A stretch of DNA of 64,000 nt from an uncultured Verrucomicrobiales bacterium (GCA_937901085.1 CALCHQ010000102.1:1-64000), one strand, 5' to 3'; shown: positions 41,211-50,697, counted from the stretch's first letter. A program made the numbers and translations. Notes: generated from the letters alone by a model not told the origin.

Positions 41211-43982
41211 ATGCCCTTCCAACTCATCCACACCAGTTCCCCGCACCTGCTGGATTCAGCCGTCTCCGGCTACGGCACCGTGGCAAGATCTGTGGATATG
41301 CCGGCAGTCCTCTACACCCAGCTGCCGGCGCTGAGTGTTCTGAAAGAGAGTTTTCACGGGCCACAGTTCAGCTACCGCATCCTCACAGCCTGCGGTGAAG
41401 CCTGGCATGTTCTGAGCTGCGTCCAGCCGGCCGGAGCCGATTACAGCGGGCGGGCCTGCCACATCGCTCACCACCTGATTTTCACCCAGCAGGAAGCGGC
41501 CGCCCTGCTCCGGCATCCCCTGCGCCCCACGCCTGCCGGCATCAGCCTGCTCCTACTGCAGAGCGGCTTCTGGGTAAAGCAATGGCAGGGCGAACCCCAA
41601 CTGCTGGAAAGCCCCCACGCGTTTGAACTGGAAAAGCTGCACGATGCCTCCCTGCAGCCGGTCTGGAAGCACTACACCGGGCACAAGGCCAACGCCCGCG
41701 CCTTCTACACCGAACCCTACCACCGCGAAAGCGTGGTCATCGTCCCCGCCGCAATGCGGGTGGAAGAAATACTGGCGCTGCTGCATGAAAGTGACTGGCT
41801 TTCCCACACCCGCGGCTGGGGCAGAACCTACACCACCGCCGCCGACGAAAGCGACCATTTCTCGGATACACTCCGCATCTTCGTTTCCCAGTCATCCCCT
41901 CTGGTCCGCGCAGCCAGCCGCACCGGGCACCCGGTACTGCACATCAACGCCGAACTGGAACTGCCAGTCCAGCCGCCGCCAAGCGTAACCCTGGCACCCG
42001 GCCAGCAGCACAGCATGGTGCAGACGCTGGCGCGCAGCAGTTCCCACTATCATTACAGCGAAGAGGCCGACTGGCTGCTCTTTGATATTCCCCAGCCGGC
42101 ATCTCTCTACAAGAAAGCCCGGCTGGCCGGAGTCGCCGGCATCGTATGCTGCACCGCGCTGGCGCTGTGGTCCGGCTGCAGCGATGCCCACCCCTGCACC
42201 ACCCCCTCGCCCGGCATACGGGACGGGAATTTCTGCCCCTCCGGCAGCCAGCCGTATCTGTCCCGGCTGGAAGAACTGCTCGCTGCCCCTGCCGACCACG
42301 AGGCCACCCAACGGATGATGCACGATCTCTCCCTGCAGAAAGGCAGCGGGGTCGAAGACTCCTGGATGGCAGAATGCGCCACACTCATCAAAAACGCTGG
42401 CGCCGCCGGAGTGAATCATGCCGCCGCCCTCAAACGCATCTGCGAATGCGCTCGCCTGCTGGGGCTGAACGACACCGCGCTGACCCGCCTCTACATCCGG
42501 GAAGCCCTCTACGCCAGAAGCGTGGAGGAATGGCAACGTATATCCAGCAGCGTCCAGACGGAGGAATGGCTGCGCCTTCAGCTGGCAGAACCGGCCGTGG
42601 CGCGCGTTTTTGCCGAGCCGGAGTTCCAGTCCTACGCCCCCGGCACCGCCCCCCCCGGCCAGGCAGACAAAGCCCCGCTTCTGGTCACCGCCAGCCCGGA
42701 GCCTGCGCCGGAAACAACAGCAGACATTGCGTCCGCACCGGCCAGCCGGGTCTCCCTCATCCCGCACCCGGCGCGTTGCGGTGAAGACCTACCCCGCCCT
42801 CTGGCAGAAGCCCTCACCCGCCTCCCCCTCACCATCACCACCGGGCGCTACATCATCTCCCCCTTCAACACAGGAGACAGCCTGCAAGGCTCGAAAACAC
42901 TTGATTTAAGCGAAGAGGGCTACCGCCTGCACCTGGAGGCAACGGAGAACAACGGCGACTACCGGCTCCGCCTCAGCCACCGGGACGGCAGACAAGCCCC
43001 TGTACCCGAAATCACCCTCAGCGTCAGCGCCGGCAAGCTGCGCTCCATACGCTGCGGCGAGGGCTTTGCCGTCCTCTCCTTCCCAGTACCTCAGCAGGGA
43101 GAATTCTTCACCAACATCATTCTTGCACCTGAATTCGGCATTCCCCTTCCGGAAGGAAAGGGCGACCCCCTGCCCGAAGCCTCCACTCTTGATTTCCAGC
43201 TCACCCCCGCGGCACTCGGACTCCGCAGCAGCACCCGGAAACCGGAACTGTTCCTCTCCCCCACGCTCAAGGAACGCGGATTCCCCTGGAGCGGAGAGTC
43301 CGCGCAGGCAGACACACACCGTTTCAGCATCAGCCTGCCGGTACTCAACAGTCCCAACAGTATCCTCGTGACGCAGGAAGAAGGCAGCGCCTTCACCTGT
43401 ACCAGAACGACCCTGCTGCAGGAAAGCGACAGCCAGACCGTGCTGCAATGCGACATCGAACACCGCCCCCTGCTGCCCCAGCGGCTGGAAAGCAGCCTGA
43501 ACCGCATTGCCAACACTCCCGCCTGCGGCCAGCGCCAGACGGCAGGAGAAGCCACCCTGGCCGAGCTGTACGCCGTCCTTGATGCCATGGATAAGCCGAA
43601 GCTATCGGCCGCAGCCAGGCGCAAGCTGCACCAGCGCTACTTCAAGCTCCTGACGGATGCCCCCCTGCATGCCGAGCTTTGCCGGATTCTACCCGCCCAC
43701 CAGCACCTCCTGCTCAGCCCGGCAGAAGCCAGCGCGGCGCATTTCCGCCACAAGCGCCAGCGACAGAACATCAGCAACGAGTTGGACAAGCCCGATGTGC
43801 GCGATAGCATCCGCAAGGAAATCTGCCGCATGCTCAGCCGCTCGCTGCTGGCTGCCTATGAGCAGGAAAAGCGCGATTTCGAAGCCCGCCGAAGCCAACG
43901 CCCGACACTCATGCTCCAGCGCATCAGCCAGGGTGAGCATGGGGAGCTGCTCTGGCATTTCCACATTCAGACCAGCCGATAA
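41211..43982 (+). CDS. GAP1-N2-type GTPase-associated membrane protein
   Basis: 923 aa. The N-terminal ~240 residues match the GTPase-associated protein 1 N-terminal type: FQLIHTSS start, YGTVARSVDMP, then the hallmark GADYSGRACHIAHHLIF (75-91). One membrane helix (about 304-322, ARLAGVAGIVCCTALALW) separates it from a ~600-residue second part. That part has a helical region (330-490), a Pro-rich linker (about 475-525) and a beta-rich region (525-760), ending in a helical, basic segment. It begins two bases after the GTPase gene and ends three bases before the next, so the three are one module. Enzyme activity is not evident. Confidence 0.7.
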   Translation: MPFQLIHTSSPHLLDSAVSGYGTVARSVDMPAVLYTQLPALSVLKESFHGPQFSYRILTACGEAWHVLSCVQPAGADYSGRACHIAHHLIFTQQEAAALLRHPLRPTPAGISLLLLQSGFWVKQWQGEPQLLESPHAFELEKLHDASLQPVWKHYTGHKANARAFYTEPYHRESVVIVPAAMRVEEILALLHESDWLSHTRGWGRTYTTAADESDHFSDTLRIFVSQSSPLVRAASRTGHPVLHINAELELPVQPPPSVTLAPGQQHSMVQTLARSSSHYHYSEEADWLLFDIPQPASLYKKARLAGVAGIVCCTALALWSGCSDAHPCTTPSPGIRDGNFCPSGSQPYLSRLEELLAAPADHEATQRMMHDLSLQKGSGVEDSWMAECATLIKNAGAAGVNHAAALKRICECARLLGLNDTALTRLYIREALYARSVEEWQRISSSVQTEEWLRLQLAEPAVARVFAEPEFQSYAPGTAPPGQADKAPLLVTASPEPAPETTADIASAPASRVSLIPHPARCGEDLPRPLAEALTRLPLTITTGRYIISPFNTGDSLQGSKTLDLSEEGYRLHLEATENNGDYRLRLSHRDGRQAPVPEITLSVSAGKLRSIRCGEGFAVLSFPVPQQGEFFTNIILAPEFGIPLPEGKGDPLPEASTLDFQLTPAALGLRSSTRKPELFLSPTLKERGFPWSGESAQADTHRFSISLPVLNSPNSILVTQEEGSAFTCTRTTLLQESDSQTVLQCDIEHRPLLPQRLESSLNRIANTPACGQRQTAGEATLAELYAVLDAMDKPKLSAAARRKLHQRYFKLLTDAPLHAELCRILPAHQHLLLSPAEASAAHFRHKRQRQNISNELDKPDVRDSIRKEICRMLSRSLLAAYEQEKRDFEARRSQRPTLMLQRISQGEHGELLWHFHIQTSR

Positions 43983-43985
43983 TTC

Positions 43986-46112
43986 ATGCGCCGCCGCCGT
44001 ACAGACCCAGTCTTGCAGCAACTCCAGCAGCTCAGCCGCAGGGGATGCCGCAGCGAAGCGCTGCAACTGCTCCAGAACACGCTGAGAGAAAAACCGAACC
44101 ACCTCCAGGCACGGGAGGAACTGACCCGCCACCTGACTGGCCGCCCTTACAGCTTTGAAGAAAAAGGACTCATCGCTCTCCGGGAACTCCTGTCGGATGA
44201 ACACTCTGCCCCGGCGGTGCTGAACGCCGCCTCCCGCAGCAGGCTGCGGAGCATGCGTAAGCGCCTGTACCAGCTCGAAAAGCAGCATCACCACCTGCTC
44301 CTCGGAGAGGAGGCTGATAAGCTGCAAATGGTGCAGGAGCGTCTGAGCCGGGAATTCTCCCGCCGCCGCAGGCCCATGAAGCGCTTTCTCCGGCTCTGCG
44401 CCGCAGGTACCGTGCTGCTGCTGGCGGCCGCGTCCGGGTTATACTTCCTCTGGCTGCGCGCCGGCCATGCCGCCGCCACCATGCGGAGGGCTCATTCACC
44501 CCTGACCCCGGTTGAAACAGCCCAGGCGCTGCTGCGGCAGCACAACACCGGGCTGAACCGCACCTTCAGCGCCGATGTGCGGTTGGAAGCCGACCGGCTG
44601 GAGGCTCACCTGCGCGCCGCCGACAAACGGGCGCAGGAACTCGATGCCATACTCCGCAGCATCGAGAGCGGTGAACAGAGCGTAGTGGGACAGGGAGTGC
44701 GCCGCCGTGCAGAAATCGAGCGCATGTTGCAGCTTCCCTGCCGCAACGCCTCCGCCTTTCACCGCCGCTGGGCCGGCCTCTGCCAGGCAGAGAAAGACGC
44801 ACTCAACCAACAGCGGCTGGCGCTTTCCGAAGAAATCATGGCACCTCTGCCGCCCATGGATGCGCTCTGCGGCAAAATTCCGGCAGATATAGCCACCCTG
44901 GAGAACCGCTGCGCGCAACTTCGGCAGCGCATTCTGCTGTACGAAGATGCGGGGGAAACACTCGGACTCCCGGCAGATATCATCAGCCCGGTGCTGGCAG
45001 AGCTGGAATCGGCCACGCGTCTGCTGCAGGAAGTGAAAGAACTGCAGCAGGTACTGCACCTGCTCCCCACCGCGCATGATTACGCAGGCTACTGCAAGCT
45101 GCTGGCCGGTGCGCGGGCAGAACATTATGCGCCAGGTATCGGGCTCCTCGCCATCCGGGAGCAGATGCCGCAGGAGGACAGCGTGCGCGGCATGATGCAG
45201 GAACACGGCCAGAATCTGCGGCCGGGGCTGCTGCAAGCCGCCCGGACAAGCCTGCTGGAGGGGGGGGCTTCGTTCTCCCAGGACATACCGGCCACCCGGA
45301 AACAACTCCTGCTGCTCCAGGAACTCCTCACGAACTCCGCCCTGCATACCAGGCTCTATGAGTTGACCGACACAGCAGAGAACCAGCGGGCCTTCGCTGA
45401 GCATCTGCCCGAACTACGCTACGGCCGCGCCTGCTTTGAGCGTTCGGCGCTCGACCCGGCACGCCAGGCCAACGGTAAGAAAGCCGAAGAATGGCACAAC
45501 CCGCGTGCCATCCTGAGCCGCGAAATCGACCCGAGCCCATTGCATACCGGGCTGGGACTGGACAATCGCAGCGGCTTCCTCAGTACAGTCAATATCCCCA
45601 ACCTGCTCACCCGCACCTTCCAGATAGAGGGAACCCGTATTCCGGCGCTGGCCAGGGCCTATGTCTTCCACCACCTCGTGCAGGTCAACGAAGCCGCGGC
45701 AGAACCCATGCTCACCGGCTTACGCTATGCGCCCACCATGCGCCAGCTCATCGCCGAATTTCAGGAATTGCAGCAAGCTTGCGGGGTGAAGCTGGACGGC
45801 AACTGCTGGCTCCGTTCCGACCCGCAGCATCTCGCCGCCGAACGCCGCTTCGCCCGATGGTTTGACCGGAACCGCAAGGTGGATTTCACTGGGGAAATCA
45901 GACGCAACCTGGAAACGCTCTTCCGCATCACCCCCCGCTTCTGCGGTTATGTGAATGAACAGGGGGAGGCCATCCTCTTTGAGCCAGCCCGGCAAGGGCA
46001 GCTCATCTGGTACATGGGCGCAGATGCCGCCATGACCACCACCCCCTGGGGGGAAGCGATGCAGCAGGCCCGCCCGCTCTCCCCTGTCTTCACCATGGAA
46101 AAAGAACTCTGA
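43986..46112 (+). CDS. Coiled-coil single-pass membrane protein, third member of GTPase module
   Basis: 708 aa, unrecognised family. Basic N terminus (RRRRTDP), then TPR-like helical hairpins (about 8-50, with ALQLLQNTLREKPNHLQARE) on the cytoplasmic side, a basic stop (SRRRRPMKR) and one membrane helix (about 136-157). The remainder is mostly long helices (about 160-470) and a mixed C-terminal domain (about 470-708) containing ALDPARQANGKKAEEWHNP. It begins 3 bp after the GAP1-N2 gene, suggesting a membrane partner or sensor of the complex. Confidence 0.65.
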   Translation: MRRRRTDPVLQQLQQLSRRGCRSEALQLLQNTLREKPNHLQAREELTRHLTGRPYSFEEKGLIALRELLSDEHSAPAVLNAASRSRLRSMRKRLYQLEKQHHHLLLGEEADKLQMVQERLSREFSRRRRPMKRFLRLCAAGTVLLLAAASGLYFLWLRAGHAAATMRRAHSPLTPVETAQALLRQHNTGLNRTFSADVRLEADRLEAHLRAADKRAQELDAILRSIESGEQSVVGQGVRRRAEIERMLQLPCRNASAFHRRWAGLCQAEKDALNQQRLALSEEIMAPLPPMDALCGKIPADIATLENRCAQLRQRILLYEDAGETLGLPADIISPVLAELESATRLLQEVKELQQVLHLLPTAHDYAGYCKLLAGARAEHYAPGIGLLAIREQMPQEDSVRGMMQEHGQNLRPGLLQAARTSLLEGGASFSQDIPATRKQLLLLQELLTNSALHTRLYELTDTAENQRAFAEHLPELRYGRACFERSALDPARQANGKKAEEWHNPRAILSREIDPSPLHTGLGLDNRSGFLSTVNIPNLLTRTFQIEGTRIPALARAYVFHHLVQVNEAAAEPMLTGLRYAPTMRQLIAEFQELQQACGVKLDGNCWLRSDPQHLAAERRFARWFDRNRKVDFTGEIRRNLETLFRITPRFCGYVNEQGEAILFEPARQGQLIWYMGADAAMTTTPWGEAMQQARPLSPVFTMEKEL

Positions 46113-46126
46113 TACAGCCCGAATCT

Positions 46127-46618
46127 ATGCTGGTAGCCCTGCTTTCCGACATTCACGACCATACCGCCCACCTGCTGCTGGCGCTGCACGCCGCCAGGGA
46201 GGCGGGCTGTACCCACCTGCTGTTCATGGGGGACATGGCAGGAGCTTCCACGTTCCGCACCCTGCGCGAGGAATGGGACGGGCCCATCGACCTCGTGTTC
46301 GGCAACAACGAATACGAAATCGCCTCTTTCAACCGCATGGCCGGAAGCTGGCCGCTCACTACGCTGCATGGCACATACGCCGACATCGAGCTGGATTCCC
46401 GCCGCATCTTCTTCTGCCATCTGCCCTGGGATGCCGCGCACGCGGCCGATACAGACCGGTACGATGCCGTTTTTCATGGGCACACCCATGAACCGGAGCT
46501 GAGGATGCAGGGAAAGACGCTGGTCGTCAACCCAGGCGAAGTATACGGGCGGCAGAATCCGCCCAGCATCGGCATCTACGATACCGCAAACAACCAGGCC
46601 CGCATCATCCGCATTTGA
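46127..46618 (+). CDS. YfcE-type metallophosphoesterase
   Basis: 163 aa. Calcineurin-like phosphodiesterase: LLSDIHDH (D-x-H), FMGDMAG, FGNNEYE (GNHD/E position), FCHLPWD and GHTHEPE supply the metal ligands. YfcE enzymes hydrolyse phosphodiesters of unknown physiological identity; the family's GNCD reads GNNE here. Begins 14 bp after the membrane protein of the GTPase module and probably shares its transcript. Confidence 0.85.
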   Translation: MLVALLSDIHDHTAHLLLALHAAREAGCTHLLFMGDMAGASTFRTLREEWDGPIDLVFGNNEYEIASFNRMAGSWPLTTLHGTYADIELDSRRIFFCHLPWDAAHAADTDRYDAVFHGHTHEPELRMQGKTLVVNPGEVYGRQNPPSIGIYDTANNQARIIRI

Positions 46619-46620
46619 AC

Positions 46621-47202
46621 ATGGATTACCTCATCTACAACCTGTCCGCCCAGCCTGTCACTGCAGCAGACTGCCAGCTGCTCCCTCCAGAGGAGCAAGC
46701 GCTGGCGGCCACCAGAGGCAGCCGCTATGTGCTGATACGCTCCCTGCTGCGGCAGGAGCTGGCGCGCCGGTGTTCCCTTGCACCACAGGAAATCCACTTC
46801 CAATACGGCCCGCAGGGCAAGCCGGAGTTCCCGCTCCAGCCTTTCAACCTCAGCCATTCCGGGGATTGCCTCTGTCTGGCTTTCCACCACCTGCCCGTAG
46901 GGGTGGATGTAGAACGCATGCGTCCCCGCCGCTCCCTGGATCAGCTCGCCGCCCGCTTCATGTGCCCGGAACAGCTGCAGGGATTCCTCTCGCGCGGCTG
47001 TCTGCTGGAAGAATTCTATGCCTGCTGGTGTGCCGCAGAAGCCTTGGTCAAACACGCCGGTGATACCATGTGGCATGCGCGGCGTTATCCCTTCCGTTAT
47101 GACCGGGGGCATATCAAATGCCTGTTCGATGCCGCGCCCTCTCTCCGCCTCTTCATACCCATGCCCGGTTACTGCGGAGCCGTGGCTTTCACTCTTACCT
47201 GA
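46621..47202 (+). CDS. 4'-phosphopantetheinyl transferase (Sfp/AcpT type)
   Basis: 193 aa from ATG 46621, two bases after the previous stop (a TTG at 46615 is an alternative overlapping start). Transfers phosphopantetheine from CoA to carrier proteins. FNLSHSGDCLCLAF, VGVDVERMRPR (Mg-binding Asp and Glu) and FYACWCAAEALVKHAG follow the family, except that the usual KEA motif reads AEA, with the Lys absent and the catalytic Glu kept. No polyketide or peptide synthase is nearby, so the target carrier protein is elsewhere. Confidence 0.82.
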   Translation: MDYLIYNLSAQPVTAADCQLLPPEEQALAATRGSRYVLIRSLLRQELARRCSLAPQEIHFQYGPQGKPEFPLQPFNLSHSGDCLCLAFHHLPVGVDVERMRPRRSLDQLAARFMCPEQLQGFLSRGCLLEEFYACWCAAEALVKHAGDTMWHARRYPFRYDRGHIKCLFDAAPSLRLFIPMPGYCGAVAFTLT

Positions 47203-47214
47203 TTCCATCCCCCT

Positions 47215-48027
47215 ATGCCCTTGCACAGCCAGATCTGCATCACCCTCCTCGCCGGTTGCTTCACTTTCTGCGTCGCGCTCGCCCTCACCGGGGCGCTCCT
47301 CCGCCGGAGCCGCACAACGCTACCCGCCGTTCCCCTGTTTCCCGGCAGCGATTTTCCCGGCATCTTCACCAAGTTCTACATCACTTTCTTCTTCATCACC
47401 TTCATTGCCTCCCTCATCGAGGAATGCCGGCAGGGGGAATCCGGTCCTCTCACCGAGGAACAGCTGCCCGACCTGGTCATGAGCTGCTGCATGCAGATTC
47501 TGCTGTACACACCGCTCCTGGTGGCCTATTTCCGGCAGCCCCGGCGCAACAGGCCGGCATTCTCTTTCTGGCGCCGGCTGAAGTGGTGGAGCATGGGAAT
47601 CCTGCTGCTGATGCTGCCGGGGGGGATTCTGCAAGTCTCCGGCTTCACGCCCTGGCTGATTGAGGCCACCGGCTGCCCCTCCCAGCAAAGCGTGGTAGAG
47701 TATGTTCAGCACAGCCCCCTCTCCATCAAAATCATCGTTATCTTCATGGCGGTCATCGTTGCACCCCTTACAGAAGAATGCTGCTTCCGCGGCTGCCTCT
47801 ACAACATTCTGCGGCAATATGCATCGCCCGCGCTGGCGGCCATGGCTTCCGGCCTGCTCTTCGGTGCCGTCCACAACTCGCTGGCCCAGTTCCTCCCCCT
47901 GACTCTCTTCGGCATCTTCCAATGCTATGCCTATGAACGGGCGCGTTCCCTCTGGCTTCCCATCTCCCTGCACATGCTCTTCAACGCCATCAGCATCATC
48001 GCCATTCTCTTATGTCCGATACCCTGA
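47215..48027 (+). CDS. CPBP-family intramembrane glutamic protease
   Basis: 270 aa with about six membrane helices. CPBP/CAAX protease motifs: TEECCFRGCLYN (EExxxR), FGAVHNSLAQF (second motif His) and HMLFNAIS (HxxxN). Bacterial CPBP proteins cut membrane-embedded substrates and some protect against bacteriocins or take part in abortive infection. It overlaps thiL by 16 bp. Confidence 0.88.
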   Translation: MPLHSQICITLLAGCFTFCVALALTGALLRRSRTTLPAVPLFPGSDFPGIFTKFYITFFFITFIASLIEECRQGESGPLTEEQLPDLVMSCCMQILLYTPLLVAYFRQPRRNRPAFSFWRRLKWWSMGILLLMLPGGILQVSGFTPWLIEATGCPSQQSVVEYVQHSPLSIKIIVIFMAVIVAPLTEECCFRGCLYNILRQYASPALAAMASGLLFGAVHNSLAQFLPLTLFGIFQCYAYERARSLWLPISLHMLFNAISIIAILLCPIP

Positions 48028-48896
48028 GCCAACTGGGCGAAAACGCCATTCTGAAACGCTTGCTGCGGCAGCTGCCCGGCAATGAAAGCCTCCTCACCGG
48101 CCCCGGCGATGACTGCGCCGTCGTTTCCCGGAACGAGGATTGGGACACCCTGCTCAAGACCGATGTCGTCGTTGAGGGGCTTCACTTCACCCCCGATACC
48201 GAACCCGAACGCATCGGGCGCAAGGCCCTGGCACGCGCGGTATCCGACATTGCCGCCATGGGAGGCCTGCCGGAACACGCCCTCATCACCCTGCTGTGCC
48301 ATCCTTCGCGCCCCATGTCCCTGCTGGAGGGAATCTACCGCGGCATGAGTGAGCTGGCACGCCGGTTCGGCATCTCCCTGGCCGGTGGCGAAACCTCCGG
48401 ACTGCCCTATGACGGCCTGGTCATCAATGTCGCGCTCACAGGACGCGTCGAACACGGCAGAGCCATCCTGCGCTCCGGAGGAAAGCCGGGAGACGAGATT
48501 TTCGTCTCAGGCGTCCTGGGCGGCTCTTTCCCCAGCGGATGGCATCTGGACTTCGAACCGCGCGTCAAGCTCGCCAGAGGGCTTCTGGAGGCCGGCATCA
48601 GGCCTTCTGCGATGATGGACCTCTCCGATGGCCTCGGTACCGACCTGCCGCGTCTGGCAGCCGCCAGCAACTGCGGTTTTGACATCGATGAGAACAGCCT
48701 GCCGTGCCGTCCCGGTTTTTCTCCCGCCGATGCTGTTTCACACGGCGAGGACTATGAATTGCTCCTCACCCTCCCCCCCGGGGCAGTGCAAAAGCTTGCC
48801 AATTCACCCTTTGCAAAGGACTTGCATAACATCGGCAGACTGACCCCTTTTGCGACCGCTGCGCTGACTTCCGGATGGCAGCATTTTAGCGCGTAA
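48012..48896 (+). CDS. thiL: Thiamine-monophosphate kinase
   Basis: 294 aa. Last step of thiamine diphosphate synthesis. TGPGDDCAVV, KTDVVVEGLHF, ARAVSDIAAMGG, SLAGGETSG and MDLSDGLGTDLPRLA are the PurM/ThiL-fold metal and ATP motifs, all present. Last gene of the + strand run; a terminator follows 20 bp later. Confidence 0.93.
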   Translation: MSDTLSQLGENAILKRLLRQLPGNESLLTGPGDDCAVVSRNEDWDTLLKTDVVVEGLHFTPDTEPERIGRKALARAVSDIAAMGGLPEHALITLLCHPSRPMSLLEGIYRGMSELARRFGISLAGGETSGLPYDGLVINVALTGRVEHGRAILRSGGKPGDEIFVSGVLGGSFPSGWHLDFEPRVKLARGLLEAGIRPSAMMDLSDGLGTDLPRLAAASNCGFDIDENSLPCRPGFSPADAVSHGEDYELLLTLPPGAVQKLANSPFAKDLHNIGRLTPFATAALTSGWQHFSA

Positions 48897-48916
48897 AGTC
48901 CTTGTTTCAAGCCTCT

Positions 48917-48945
48917 AAAGAGAGTCCATCAGGACTCTCTTTTTT
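48917..48945 (+). terminator. Terminator after thiL
   Basis: Stem AAAGAGAGTCC / GGACTCTCTTT with loop ATCA, then a T-run. It closes the seven-gene run that starts with the GTPase module. Confidence 0.9.
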
Positions 48946-49273
48946 CTTGTTGAGAAAATAAATAAAATACTTCACATAGCTTACGCTTAGTTACTTGCTA
49001 CTTTTAGTCACCTGCGTTCTACAAGCCTTTTCACCCTACCAGCCAGCCTTTGCAAAAATATCAAGAAAACTTAACTATATCTCCCGTCCTGTAAAAAAAA
49101 ATAATTTACTGTGGAACGCTCATGGAACACCGCTTTCCGGGTGGAACGATGTACCGTGTCTGAAAAAAAACTTTTGCTGATGGGGCAGAAGTGGCATATT
49201 GCACCCCGCACCTCCCAGGTGGGGGTGAAAACGACACGACTTAGACCTACGAAACTAGACGGAACGGAAAACG
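48946..49273. other. AT-rich non-coding region upstream of dnaA
   Basis: About 330 bp without a convincing gene; short frames here have no support. It holds an AT-rich stretch (48950-49110), three copies of TGGAAC (49112, 49123, 49142) and a hairpin of CACCCCGCACCT / AGGTGGGGGTG with one bulge (49202-49227). A poor promoter match (TTGCTG 49174, 17 bp, TATTGC 49197) would place the hairpin at the mRNA 5' end. No consensus DnaA box (TTATNCACA) is present; the closest is CGTTCCACA on the minus strand, 6 of 9 matches. Could be an origin or a dnaA control region. Confidence 0.4.
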
Positions 49274-50674
49274 ATGGAAAACGGAAAACAGGAGAGTGAA
49301 GCCCTCTGGGCGCTGATCATGGAAGATTTGCGCACCCACGGGCAGGCGGACGGGTATGCCATCGATTTCATCTCCGGCCTGCGCCTGGTGGAAGACACCG
49401 GCACGAGACTTATAATCGAGTACCCAGAGGGGCTCATGCTCGCGTGGCTTGAGCTCAATTACAGCGAATATATCGAAACAGCAGCCTGCCATGTTCTGCA
49501 GGCCACACGCGAACTGGAATTTGTAGAAGCCGGCAGCCGGCAGCCCGTGGCAGAAACAGTCATCTCCCCTGCCCCGGAAAGCAAGCCCGCAAGCGCACCT
49601 GCGGCCACCCGCCGCAGCCCGCGCCTCAACCGCAGCACCCGAGTGCAGACCAACCTGAACGCTGACTACACCTTCGAGAACTATGTGGTAGGCTCCAGCA
49701 ATCATTTTGCCTACGCCGCCGCCCAGGCTCTGGTGAATTCAGACGTGCGGGTCTTCAACCCGCTGTTCATCTACGGCAACTCCGGCATGGGCAAGACCCA
49801 CCTGCTGCACGCCATCGGCAACGCCTTGCGCGCCCGCCGGGAAAATGTCCAGGTACTCTATGTAACCAGCGAGCAATTCACCAACGCCTACATTGAAGCC
49901 ATCCGCAAGCGCGGAGACGCGCTGGAGGTATTCCGCAGGAAGTACCGCAAGGTGGACGTTCTGCTCATCGACGATGTGCAGTTCATGGCACGGGCCGACA
50001 GAACCCAGGAAGAATTCTTCCACACCTTCAACGCCCTGTTCGAATCCGGCAAACAGATTGTACTCTCCGCAGACTGCCCCGCCAGCCAGATTACCAACAT
50101 GGACAACCGCCTCCGCACCCGCTTCTCCCAGGGCATGACGGTGGAACTCACCGCCCCCTGCTACGAGATGCGTATGGCCATCCTGCGCCAGAAGATGCTC
50201 AAATGGAAGCAGAACCTCCTGAGCGACGAAGTCGTGCAATTCCTGGCACGCAACGTCACACAGTCCGTCCGCGCTCTGGAAGGCGCCCTCATCCGCACCA
50301 GCACCATTGCCTCCTTCAGCAATGCCTGCCCCAGCATCGCCTTCCTGCGTGAGAACCTTGCCGACCTCATGAACAAGCGGGCCAGCACCGGCATCTCCAT
50401 TGCCGACATCCAGGAGCGCGTTGCCAGCGAATTCGGCCTGCGCGTCGAGGATATCAACGGCCGCCGCCGTACGGCCTCCATCGCCCACCCCCGTCAGGTA
50501 GCCATGTTCCTGGCCCGCCAGCACACCGCCTGCTCCCTGCAGGACATCGGCGAGGCTTTCGGTGGCCGCGACCACGGCACCGTGCTGCACGCCATGCGCA
50601 CCATTGAGGAAAAGCTCCGAAATGACTCCGGCCTGCGCGATATACTCACCCGCGTGACAGAGGCCCTTGCCTGA
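49274..50674 (+). CDS. dnaA: Chromosomal replication initiator protein DnaA
   Basis: 466 aa. Initiates replication at oriC. Domain I (1-85), a variable linker (about 90-125), AAA+ domain with Walker A GNSGMGKT (168-175), Walker B LLIDDVQF, RLRTRF with the arginine finger, and domain IV helix-turn-helix with FGGRDHGTVLHA (consensus GGRDHSTVxHA; Ser replaced by Gly). Start ATG 49274 with AACGGAAAACG just upstream. A terminator directly follows. Confidence 0.94.
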   Translation: MENGKQESEALWALIMEDLRTHGQADGYAIDFISGLRLVEDTGTRLIIEYPEGLMLAWLELNYSEYIETAACHVLQATRELEFVEAGSRQPVAETVISPAPESKPASAPAATRRSPRLNRSTRVQTNLNADYTFENYVVGSSNHFAYAAAQALVNSDVRVFNPLFIYGNSGMGKTHLLHAIGNALRARRENVQVLYVTSEQFTNAYIEAIRKRGDALEVFRRKYRKVDVLLIDDVQFMARADRTQEEFFHTFNALFESGKQIVLSADCPASQITNMDNRLRTRFSQGMTVELTAPCYEMRMAILRQKMLKWKQNLLSDEVVQFLARNVTQSVRALEGALIRTSTIASFSNACPSIAFLRENLADLMNKRASTGISIADIQERVASEFGLRVEDINGRRRTASIAHPRQVAMFLARQHTACSLQDIGEAFGGRDHGTVLHAMRTIEEKLRNDSGLRDILTRVTEALA

Positions 50675-50697
50675 GACCCTCTACCACACCCCTTCAC

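Noticed and set aside
48995..49299. Two short frames (about 60 codons) before dnaA
   Set aside because: Low-complexity, no start signals, out of keeping with local codon use, and they overlap the AT-rich control region.
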